From Kofleriaceae bacterium (GTDB taxonomy: Bacteria > Myxococcota_A > Polyangia > Haliangiales > Haliangiaceae): 39,542 nt of DNA. Numbering within the stretch: position 1 is the first letter of the stretch; each line of letters starts with the position of its first letter. Shown in pieces: positions 33,338 to 39,542 of the stretch. The position numbers and the translations under genes were made by a program. A model generated the notes under the pieces. That model did no database searches. It was not told where the DNA came from and saw nothing but the letters and a program-made list of their open reading frames with translations. The stretch lies in assembly GCA_025357755.1 (NCBI GenBank), contig JANXOP010000123.1, forward strand, positions 1 to 39,542. The letters run 5' to 3'.

Positions 33338-33682
33338 ATGTTGATTCACTTCGCTCGCATCTCGCTTCTCGTTGGCGCCATCGCCATTCCTGTTTCGATC
33401 TCGGCCTGCAGCAGCAGCGACACCAAGGTCGATGCCGATCCGTTCGATACCTACCAGGCGTGCTTCACGGAGCATCACAACACCGAGTCGCTCGCCACCG
33501 GCAAGGCGATCACGATCTGCTGCCTCGACCATCCAATCGGCTCGAACGCCGCGGGTGTGGTCTGCGGGACGACCCAGGCCAGCTGCCAGACCTATGTAGG
33601 TTCGAACCTGATGGGATCGGACGCATCCGGGTCAGACATCACGACGGCCTGCGCGGATTACATCACCCAACGCGGCATGTAG
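33338..33682 (+). CDS. Small Cys-containing lipoprotein
   Basis: 114 residues with a lipoprotein signal (IPVSISAC). The mature part has six further cysteines (QACFTEHH, ICCLDHP, VVCGTT, ASCQTY, TTACADY), likely disulfides or metal ligands. GAGGAC lies 4-10 bases before the ATG. Upstream is an unusually AT-rich stretch (33310-33325) that could be part of a promoter. It ends 7 bases before the next gene. No family is recognised. Confidence 0.65.
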   Translation: MLIHFARISLLVGAIAIPVSISACSSSDTKVDADPFDTYQACFTEHHNTESLATGKAITICCLDHPIGSNAAGVVCGTTQASCQTYVGSNLMGSDASGSDITTACADYITQRGM

Positions 33683-33689
33683 CTCGTAC

Positions 33690-34469
33690 ATGCGTATGGC
33701 CACTAGCATCGTCGGCGTCGCGTTGGGGCTCGTCGCCTCGAACGCGCACGCCGACCATCACCACGAGATGGTGATGGACGCGACCGACGACGCACCTGCG
33801 TTCGAAGGTCAGGTCTCGCTCGTCGCCGCGAACTACAGCTCGCTCAGCTACGTCGGCGACTATGAGGGCGTCATCCCGTCGCTATCGTGGCAACACGATC
33901 GTTACATGGCGGGCGCGAGCCTCGGGCTCTACCGGATCCTGCTCAACGGCCTGCAGCAGCAAGGCATCGGCGACCTCATGGTCCACGCCGGTGCCACACT
34001 CCTTCAGGCTGGTGACGTGCAAGCCGGCGTGATGGTGATGGTCACGGCGCCGACGGCAGACGACCGCTTCGGCCTCGGCATGGGTCACACCATGTTGATG
34101 CCGTCGCTGTTCGGCGTGTGGACGCACGACCGGCTGACCCTCAACGCGAGCGCGGGTTATTCGCGGGCGCTCGCGCAGATCGAAGCGGGTCACGATCATG
34201 GTGTGTGGCCGCTCGTCGAGCCGATGAACATGTCGGAGATCACGTGGGGTGCGGGCTGCGAGCTCCTACTCGGGGACGGGCTGCATGGTGGGGCGCGTGT
34301 CACGGGCGGCCTTCCGGTCGGCCCGGTGATCGGTCACGACCGCGTGATCGGGGCGCTCCGGCTGGGGTGGGGAAAAGGTCGCGTCGACACTGCCGCCGAG
34401 GTCCAGGCGGGCCTCGTCGGCGATCCATTTACCGTTCGCGGCCTCCTCGAGACCGCACTACACTTCTAG
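33690..34469 (+). CDS. Outer-membrane-like protein with His/Met-rich N-terminus
   Basis: 259 residues. A signal peptide (VGVALGLVASNAHA) is followed by DHHHEMVMD, a potential copper- or zinc-binding stretch. The rest alternates polar and hydrophobic residues (SLVAANYSSLSYVGDYEG, RYMAGASLGLYRI, LTLNASAGYSRALAQI) and ends LLETALHF with a terminal Phe, typical of outer-membrane barrels. A second HDH occurs near residue 169. Its TAG stop adjoins the ribosome site of the cytochrome-like gene, so the two are almost certainly coupled. Confidence 0.68.
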   Translation: MRMATSIVGVALGLVASNAHADHHHEMVMDATDDAPAFEGQVSLVAANYSSLSYVGDYEGVIPSLSWQHDRYMAGASLGLYRILLNGLQQQGIGDLMVHAGATLLQAGDVQAGVMVMVTAPTADDRFGLGMGHTMLMPSLFGVWTHDRLTLNASAGYSRALAQIEAGHDHGVWPLVEPMNMSEITWGAGCELLLGDGLHGGARVTGGLPVGPVIGHDRVIGALRLGWGKGRVDTAAEVQAGLVGDPFTVRGLLETALHF

Positions 34470-34472
34470 GAG
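34468..34472 (+). promoter_or_regulatory. Ribosome binding site deciding the cytochrome-like start
   Basis: AGGAG overlaps the upstream stop codon and lies six bases before ATG 34479. This favours that ATG over the TTG at 34473. Confidence 0.65.
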
Positions 34473-34478
34473 TTGTTC

Positions 34479-34952
34479 ATGCGTACGCTCGTTCTCGCTG
34501 TCTTTCTCACCGGCTGTTCCAGCGGAGCCGGCCCGACGCCGACGGGAACGACGTGCGCGGATCCCGATCCGATCACCGGTACCACGACGCTCACCTACGA
34601 CAACTTCGGCAAAGGCTTCATGGAGAAGTACTGCACGAACTGCCACTCGAGCGACCTCACGCACTCGCACCGCAACGGTGCGCCGATCTATCACGACTTC
34701 GATTCGCTGTTCGGCGTGCTGGAAGTGCCCGATCACATCGACGAGCAAACCGGCTACGGCCCCAAAGCACAGAACACCTTCATGCCGGGCGATGGCACCG
34801 GCGGGCGTTGTCCGAGCACCAAGGGCGGAGCGCTCGATGAAGCGTGTCCCGAGCCGACCGCCGAAGAACGGACGAACCTCGCGGTGTGGGTCGCGTGCGA
34901 ACGCGAGCGCACGCACAACTTCATCGATGCAGGGGTCGGCTCCGCGAACTGA
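34479..34952 (+). CDS. CxxCH haem-binding lipoprotein (cytochrome c-like)
   Basis: 157 residues. Lipoprotein signal VFLTGC (Cys13). One haem c motif, CTNCH at 52-56, and a likely Met axial ligand in NTFMPGDG. The RNGAPIYHDFDSLFG segment and the ERTNLAVWVAC end match small single-haem proteins of the cytochrome c type. It should be anchored to a membrane and face the periplasm or exterior. It is the last gene of the Cys-rich/lipoprotein/barrel series and ends directly against the convergent PpiC-like stop. Confidence 0.8.
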   Translation: MRTLVLAVFLTGCSSGAGPTPTGTTCADPDPITGTTTLTYDNFGKGFMEKYCTNCHSSDLTHSHRNGAPIYHDFDSLFGVLEVPDHIDEQTGYGPKAQNTFMPGDGTGGRCPSTKGGALDEACPEPTAEERTNLAVWVACERERTHNFIDAGVGSAN

Positions 34953-35435
34953 TTATTCGACGCGCTTCATGATGTGGAAGCCGTAGTCCGACTGGACCAC
35001 GCCGACTTCCCCCATCTTGAGGCGCAGCCCGAGCTGCTTGAACTCGATCACGAGCTGCGCATCCGGCGCCACGGCGTAGGCGCGGCCGTTACCGGCACTA
35101 CCCGGATCTTCCGACCACTCCTTCATCATCGCGTCGAAGTCGGCGCCGCCCTTGAGCTGGGTCAGCACGGCGCGGACCTGGTCCTCGGCGTCCTTCTTCG
35201 TCCGCTTCGCGGCGCGCGGATCGTGCGTCTCGGTCTCTTTCCAGCCGATCAGGATGTGCTTGACCTGTGCCGTATTCGAGAGCGGCTCGCGGCCGAGGAT
35301 CTCGGCGGTGATGACCTCCGAGCTCTGCGCGACAGGCTCGGGACCACCGTTCATCGAGCTCTTCATATTCGGACCGCCCGGCGACCCCGAACAGGCCGAG
35401 GCGAAAATCATCACGAGGACAACGGCGCGCAACAT
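34953..35435 (-). CDS. Parvulin-type (PpiC) peptidyl-prolyl isomerase lipoprotein
   Basis: 160 residues. Lipoprotein signal ends FASAC (Cys15). The rotamase domain shows VKHILIGWKE, ADFDAMMKEWSEDPGSAGNGRAY and GEVGVVQSDYGFHIMKRVE. It should assist folding of exported proteins. It is a single-domain version without the SurA chaperone part. The longer frame to 35660 is shadow of the channel gene. The channel stop is 13 bases upstream. Confidence 0.9.
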   Translation of the reverse strand: MLRAVVLVMIFASACSGSPGGPNMKSSMNGGPEPVAQSSEVITAEILGREPLSNTAQVKHILIGWKETETHDPRAAKRTKKDAEDQVRAVLTQLKGGADFDAMMKEWSEDPGSAGNGRAYAVAPDAQLVIEFKQLGLRLKMGEVGVVQSDYGFHIMKRVE

Positions 35436-35448
35436 GGCCGGGACGCTA

Positions 35449-36369
35449 TCACTCCTCCGGAAGGGTGTCGTTGAACTTCGTGACATCCAACAGCATGTCT
35501 CCGTTGTCGAGAATGGTGAGCGTGTCCGCGAGGCGGCGCTTCCACAGCACGTGCTCGTCGGAGTACTGGTGCGCGCCGTGGACGGTCTGCATCGTGACGT
35601 CGTCGAAGCCCATGAGGGTGACTTCGATCTCGAGCTCGGCCTGTTTCGCGCCTGCGGCATCTAGACCTTTCAGAGGGCTATCGTCGTCGATGATGTGCAT
35701 CACTTGCCAGCCACGGCGCAGGCCCCCGAGGCGGTCGCGTGTGAGCGTTAGATCGGTCGTCTTGTAAAAAGGTTTGCCGCGATCGTCCTGGATGGTCAGC
35801 GCCACGCTCACGTGGATACGGGTCTCGACGATCGTGTTCGAGCGCTCGTTGCCACAGCGGAACATGAACGTGGGCTTGCCGAGGTGCGTGCACACCACCG
35901 CGTCCGTCGAAAAGGCGAACCGGCCGACCGCGCGAGAGAACTTCGAGAACACGAGGCCGGTGATCAACGCGATCGTGATGATGCCGGTGATCGATTCGAG
36001 GATCACGACCACGCTCGCCGCATGGGAGACCGGATGCATCACGCCGTAGCCGATGGTGCCGAGGGTCTCGATGCTGAACATCAGCGAATCGAAGAACGAG
36101 CCACTCGCGACCCCGTCGATACCGCCAACGATGAAATAGACGACCGCGAAGATCAGGTTGATCGCGAAGAAGCCGAGTGCGATCAAGCCAAACGCCCAGC
36201 CCCAGCGCATCTTCAAGAACAGGTGGTAGAAGTCGCGCAGCCGCGCTCGCTTCGCGCCGTCCACCCAGATCGAATACCCCGCCGGTTGGAGGTTGCGCTG
36301 AGCCGTCGCGGGCACGCCTTTGGGTCGCACGCCCCTTGGTAGCAATTTTTCGGCTAGGGTGCGCGCCAT
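35449..36369 (-). CDS. KirBac-type inward-rectifier potassium channel
   Basis: 306 residues. Slide-helix region and two helices flank the pore; the selectivity filter is TIGYG (105-109) in SIETLGTIGYGVMHP. The cytoplasmic domain matches KirBac (GKPTFMFRCGNERSNTIVE, LTLTRDR, WQVMHIIDDDSPL, HQYSDEHVLW). It would conduct K+ through the inner membrane; bacterial Kir channels are gated by lipid or ligands. The ATG at 36369 overlaps the divergent gene's ATG. GTG codons at 36330 and 36315 remain possible starts, the first preceded too closely by AAGGGG. Confidence 0.93.
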   Translation of the reverse strand: MARTLAEKLLPRGVRPKGVPATAQRNLQPAGYSIWVDGAKRARLRDFYHLFLKMRWGWAFGLIALGFFAINLIFAVVYFIVGGIDGVASGSFFDSLMFSIETLGTIGYGVMHPVSHAASVVVILESITGIITIALITGLVFSKFSRAVGRFAFSTDAVVCTHLGKPTFMFRCGNERSNTIVETRIHVSVALTIQDDRGKPFYKTTDLTLTRDRLGGLRRGWQVMHIIDDDSPLKGLDAAGAKQAELEIEVTLMGFDDVTMQTVHGAHQYSDEHVLWKRRLADTLTILDNGDMLLDVTKFNDTLPEE

Positions 36370-36709
36370 GGCCGACCCCGAAGGCAATGCCGATATCACC
36401 ATGCAGCAGATCGTCGATCTGCTGCCCCCACGGATCTGGTACCTGACCTCGAACGGTCAGGACATGTGGTGCCGCCGGCCGTATGGATTCCTGTTCTCGA
36501 CCGGCGTCTCGGCCGAGGAGTTCGCCAAGACGATGGGCACCGGCGAGGAGCTGTTCGCGATCGGCACCGATGCCGGCGCGCTGCTGTCGAACGAGATCCT
36601 CGAGGGCCTGCGCAATACCGCGGTGACCCGGTTGTTCATCGACCCCGCGATCGATCCGACGACCGGCGACGTGTTCGGCAAGATCCTGCGCCTCGCGCCG
36701 CTGACCTGA
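36368..36709 (+). CDS. Small cytoplasmic protein, unknown function
   Basis: 113 residues, no signal or membrane helix. Segments QQIVDLLPPRIWYLTSNGQDMW and AKTMGTGEELFAIG, then LFIDPAIDPTTGDVFGKI. An AGGG sits about 10 bases upstream of ATG 36368, inside the KirBac gene's start region. No family is recognised. It is the divergent partner of the channel. Confidence 0.65.
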   Translation: MADPEGNADITMQQIVDLLPPRIWYLTSNGQDMWCRRPYGFLFSTGVSAEEFAKTMGTGEELFAIGTDAGALLSNEILEGLRNTAVTRLFIDPAIDPTTGDVFGKILRLAPLT

Positions 36710-36809
36710 CGGAGCCGCTCGAACCGCCGTCTTCGGCCACAGAAATCTGAGGACCGGGCACCTGCGATCGAGCACTTGCGGTGGTCCACGTCGTGCACCA
36801 GGGCGCCAC

Positions 36810-37688
36810 GTGCATCGCATCTTCTGGCTCGCTTCGCCCTTCATCGTCGTGGTTGCGTGTGCCGAACCCCAGCCCGGTCCAATCGCCTTTCAGTTCTGTG
36901 CCACGCAACACGACGCCGGCGGACTCGTCGTTTGCGATCAAGCGTTCGAGACCGCGCCGCGTGTTCATCTGCCCGCCGACGGCAGCGTGTACGGGGCGGT
37001 CGGCGGCAAGGGCTTCGTCGGCGCGGACGGCCAGGTCTTGCTCGCGTTCCTACCTGCGTCGCCGGCGAGCAACCCACCCGGCTTCGCGATGCCGAGCTAC
37101 GAGTTCGTCGAGACCGTCTACCGCCTCGATGGGAACGACGTCGTCCCCGTCGTCAAGCTCGCGCCCGAGGTCCTCGATGGCAACCTGCTGGGGACCTGGG
37201 AGGGCACGCTCAGCACGAGGATCGACGACGATCACTACGACCAAGCGAACCGGATCGCGATTCGCGTGACGTTCGATCGCTTCGATAGCGCGCACCACGA
37301 TCTCCACCGCTGGGATCCGTACGACGCGGCCGATCCGATCATCGGGTATCGGCTCGCGACGATGGGTACGATCGAAAACACGACCACCGCGGTCACGCTC
37401 GCGAACGGTAGCTGTGCACCTTCGCTCGTCTCGTTTGGAGCGGGCAACCCGACCACCAGTCCGGACCTGACCTTGATGCGCGAGTTCGCGATGCACGTGC
37501 CCGGCGACATGTCGCTCTTGTTCGAGGGTTGGATGGGCGCGATCGATCACGCGCTGCCCGGCGCGTTGATCGCGACGACTCCCGAGGCGAGCGCCTACGC
37601 TGCTTACCCACACGGAACACCGAACGGCCAGCATCTCGCAGACTTCACGCGCGTCACGGCCGGTGGCGGTACCTGCGCGCCGTTCTAA
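36810..37688 (+). CDS. Lipoprotein of unknown function
   Basis: 292 residues from GTG. Signal ends FIVVVAC (Cys17). The mature part is acidic, Gly/Asp/Pro-rich and beta-like (DGSVYGAVGGKGFVGADG, LLGTWEGTL), with six further Cys that could pair. No repeat or domain is recognised. This is the last clear coding region before the gene-poor stretch. Confidence 0.65.
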   Translation: MHRIFWLASPFIVVVACAEPQPGPIAFQFCATQHDAGGLVVCDQAFETAPRVHLPADGSVYGAVGGKGFVGADGQVLLAFLPASPASNPPGFAMPSYEFVETVYRLDGNDVVPVVKLAPEVLDGNLLGTWEGTLSTRIDDDHYDQANRIAIRVTFDRFDSAHHDLHRWDPYDAADPIIGYRLATMGTIENTTTAVTLANGSCAPSLVSFGAGNPTTSPDLTLMREFAMHVPGDMSLLFEGWMGAIDHALPGALIATTPEASAYAAYPHGTPNGQHLADFTRVTAGGGTCAPF

Positions 37689-37744
37689 CCTAAGCAGACC
37701 AAGAGCGCCGCGGGGTCTACTTCGGAGGCGGCGCACCACCAGGG

Positions 37745-37921
37745 GTGAAAATTTGTGCGGGGCGTCCGTCGACGTCCTTACCAGATCTCGGCAGCGCGTA
37801 CCTCGACAACATCGACCGCACTCGAACCGCCGACAACCTCGTGCGACGTCTCGAACGTCTCGGCTTCGACGTCGACCTCGAGCCTTCGAAATCACAGGAG
37901 ACCGCGAGCGTATTTCCGTAG
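37745..37921 (+). pseudogene. Possible transposase C-terminal remnant (58 codons)
   Basis: A GTG-initiated frame of 58 codons contains DLGSAYLDNI followed by TADNLVRRLERLGFDVDLEP. This resembles C-terminal tails of some transposases, but I cannot name the IS family and no inverted repeats are seen. It is probably a leftover fragment. Confidence 0.35.
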
Positions 37922-38044
37922 CAGGATCGCGTGGCTTGCGATCCATGCTTGGACGACCGATCACTGGAGGGTCATCGTCGCTCGATCGCGGCTCGAACCA
38001 AGGCCGGTCAGGCCATCCGCCCCGCGCGTCGTCGTCCGCGACGA

Positions 38045-38194
38045 ATGACCTCGCCGACTGGGTTCGAGCGCGCCGTGCGAGCGTTCATCGACGGCGACAA
38101 GATCACGGCCATCGCGGCCGAGGTTGGCGTCACGTCGATGGGCTGGGCTCGTGTTCGCGGTCTCGGTTCGTCGTGTTTCGCGTGGCGTATTTGA
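38045..38194 (+). pseudogene. Helix-turn-helix-like protein fragment
   Basis: 49 codons, MTSPTGFERAVRAFIDGDKI then TAIAAEVGVTSMGW. The segment ITAIAAEVGVT looks like a DNA-binding helix-turn-helix, after which the reading degenerates to a stop. No full domain follows. It may be a decayed regulator or chance. Confidence 0.3.
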
Positions 38195-38218
38195 TCCATT
38201 CGTCGGCGACGTGATGTG

Positions 38219-38436
38219 CATCGGGCGCAGCGCGACCGCGGCCCTCGATGTCTCACCGGGGCCGTTGATGTTCGTCGATCGCATGTGCTGCGCGGCATCA
38301 CTTGGACCGTCGCAGGACGTCTGCGTGCGAGCTCCTCCGACCCTCATCGGCCACAGTCCGACCGCGGCGCACGATGTCCGACGGGGCCGTTCGTCGATCT
38401 CAGGTGCTGCGCGGCGCGGCATCACTCGGACCGTTG
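38219..38436. repeat. Imperfect direct repeat, two units
   Basis: Two units of about 93 bases start at 38219 and 38345 (126-base pitch). Aligned by eye they share about 80 percent of positions, with common blocks CGACCGCGG, CGGGGCCGTT, CGTCGATC, GTGCTGCGCGGC and GGACCGT, and small gaps. Neither lies in a recognised gene. Confidence 0.6.
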
Positions 38437-38894
38437 CTCGACCGCAGCACGGCTTCGCAACAAGCGGCGGGTCGTCGATGTTCGCGGCGATGGTTCGTTC
38501 CAGGCGCTTGGGGCAGGTCCGTGTCTTGTAGATCGGTTCGTCGGCGACGCGCCATACCAGATCGAAAGAGCGCCATCGAGAAAGCGTCGTGGACGCGGCC
38601 CACGTGGGGCGTTCTCGTGAACGCGATCGAGTGCAATGGTGTCCGGGTTACGGACAGTGTGTGACTCGCGAAGATCTCCGCTAGACGATTTCCTTCGCCG
38701 CATGCGCTTTGTCGTTGACGTGATTTATCAGGTCGCAACACGCGTCCCCGCGACCTCGATCTCTTCGCTCACGAGACGCACTGGCCTCACGTCTCGCAAC
38801 GCCTTCGCCACGTGGCTCGAGACGATCGCCTGCGCTATCGAATCGTCGTCGAGAACGCACGCCCTCAAGCCGGAAAAGCCAGTGCTACGGTGAC

Positions 38895-38914
38895 CTCCTC
38901 AACGCAACGAGGAG
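38895..38914 (+). promoter_or_regulatory. Hairpin covering the ribosome binding site of the DUF222-like gene
   Basis: CTCCTC (38895-38900) and GAGGAG (38909-38914) are perfect complements with an 8-base loop. The second arm includes the AGGAG at 38910-38914, six bases before ATG 38921, so an mRNA stem would hide the ribosome site if transcription starts upstream of 38895. Confidence 0.5.
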
Positions 38915-38920
38915 TGGGTG

Positions 38921-39542
38921 ATGAGCGAAGTGGGTCAAGCGTCTGCGGAGTCAAATCACATCGACAGAGTCATCGCGAACCCGGCGATGGGGCCGGAGGC
39001 CGTCGATCGAGAGTTGCGCCGGATCGCGAACGCGGAGCGCCGGCTCGAGCACGACAAGGCGCACCTGCTGACCCAGGCCGTGCGCCTGCTGATCTGGAGC
39101 CACTTCGGTCGCGGTTCGCTGTCGGAGTATCTCGAGGAGATCTTCGGCTACACGCCGAAGGTCGCGCGCGAGCACGTACGGGTGGCGTTCGCGATCGAAG
39201 AGCTGCCGGTGCTCGGCGAGATGCTGGAGTCGGGTGAGCAGAGCTACACCGCGTTGCGCGAGCTCTCGCGCGTGACCACCGCCGAGACCGTGGACGAGTG
39301 GCGCGAGGCCGCGCGGGGCATGAATGTTCGGCAGGTCGAGGACCTGGTCGCCGGGCACGCGAAGGGCGATCGACCGAGCGATCGGAAAGATCCAGATCTA
39401 GCCATCAAGAAGATCACGCTCGAGCTGCGTGCCGGAGCCAGCGCGCAGCTGCGGCAAGCGAGGCAGGCAATCTCTGCCGAGACCGGCGGCTTCGTCGACG
39501 ACAGCGATCTGATCGAGGCCCTGTGCGCGGCGTACTTTGCCG
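38921..39542 (+). CDS. DUF222-like protein of HNH endonuclease type, 3' end missing
   Basis: 207 codons to the right edge. After a short N-terminus come RIANAERRLEHDKAHLLTQA, GRGSLSEYLEEIFGYTPKVA, then ELPVLGEMLESGEQSYTALR and ELSRVTTAETVDEWREAARG. This is the DUF222-like helical domain found in front of HNH nuclease domains in many Myxococcota and Actinobacteria proteins. The HNH part, if present, lies outside the window. These genes are often multicopy. Start is fixed by AGGAG six bases upstream, within a hairpin. Confidence 0.75.
   Translation, partial: MSEVGQASAESNHIDRVIANPAMGPEAVDRELRRIANAERRLEHDKAHLLTQAVRLLIWSHFGRGSLSEYLEEIFGYTPKVAREHVRVAFAIEELPVLGEMLESGEQSYTALRELSRVTTAETVDEWREAARGMNVRQVEDLVAGHAKGDRPSDRKDPDLAIKKITLELRAGASAQLRQARQAISAETGGFVDDSDLIEALCAAYFA

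Larger units (their letters stand above)
37689..38920. other. Gene-poor, decayed stretch
   Basis: About 1.2 kb with no convincing intact gene. Open frames here overlap on all six frames and lack family motifs. It holds a transposase-tail-like fragment, a helix-turn-helix-like fragment, an imperfect direct repeat of about 93 bases, and another possible coding scrap near 38735-38890 (HETHWPHVSQRLRHV in plus-frame reading). It looks like a place where mobile or duplicated genes have eroded next to the DUF222-like gene. Confidence 0.5.

Noticed and set aside
38124..38531. 135-codon open frame in the gene-poor interval
   Set aside because: Its internal similarity only mirrors the DNA direct repeat, and no family motif is present.

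Overview
The window is GC-rich and densely coded. It suggests a member of the Myxococcota, perhaps of the Kofleriaceae/Haliangiales type. This is an inference from the many lipoproteins, a eukaryote-like Ser/Thr kinase with an HRDVSPPN catalytic loop and a PEGA tail, a SWIM-SNF2 helicase, and a DUF222-like protein of the HNH-endonuclease type. No rRNA, tRNA, CRISPR array or intact insertion sequence was seen. Coding continues to about 37.7 kb and is followed by about 1.2 kb of decayed, gene-poor DNA.

Layout. (1) 0.2-1.8 kb: a TauE/SafE permease, a tiny Cys-rich metal-binding protein and a small secreted protein. (2) 2.0-6.5 kb, minus strand: a tightly coupled MoxR ATPase / DUF58 / DUF4129 operon, probably for envelope assembly, with no transglutaminase gene in the visible part. 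(3) 6.6-10.0 kb: a redox and stress group made of an Old Yellow Enzyme, an OsmC-like protein, a pirin, a PrxQ/BCP peroxiredoxin and a small membrane protein. (4) 10.0-13.0 kb, minus: the proton-translocating transhydrogenase genes pntA and pntB. (5) 13.0-19.2 kb: an unknown protein, leucyl/phenylalanyl-tRNA-protein transferase (aat), an HExxH lipoprotein of DUF4932 type and a SWIM-SNF2 helicase. (6) 19.2-22.5 kb: an ECF sigma factor coupled to a ChrR-like cupin anti-sigma factor, a small protein and the PEGA-tailed kinase. (7) 22.7-29.0 kb: a polysaccharide-deacetylase-like protein divergent from a plus-strand run of CapK-like adenylate-forming enzyme, a lipoprotein, a COG0523/CobW GTPase, an ExbD-like lipoprotein and a small membrane protein. 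(8) 29.0-30.5 kb, minus: two paralogous secreted lipoproteins. (9) 30.5-32.8 kb: a divergent pair of sugar/polyol-phosphate nucleotidyltransferase and CDP-alcohol phosphotransferase, which together could make an unusual phosphodiester such as a lipid head group or solute. (10) 32.9-35.0 kb, plus: a Cys-rich exported protein, a Cys-containing lipoprotein, a His/Met-tagged outer-membrane-like protein and a CxxCH lipoprotein. This looks like an undescribed metal or redox surface cassette. (11) 35.0-37.7 kb: a parvulin lipoprotein, a KirBac-type potassium channel whose start overlaps that of a divergent small gene, and a lipoprotein. (12) 37.7-39.5 kb: gene remnants, an imperfect direct repeat, then a DUF222-like gene cut by the right edge, with a hairpin that would cover its ribosome binding site.

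The strongest candidates for new biology are the 30.5-32.8 kb nucleotidyltransferase / CDP-alcohol transferase pair and the 32.9-35.0 kb surface cassette. Next are the ChrR-like anti-sigma factor without a zinc site in its N-terminal domain, and the hairpin over the ribosome binding site at 38.9 kb. All functions are read from motifs and family resemblance; no search or structure prediction was run.
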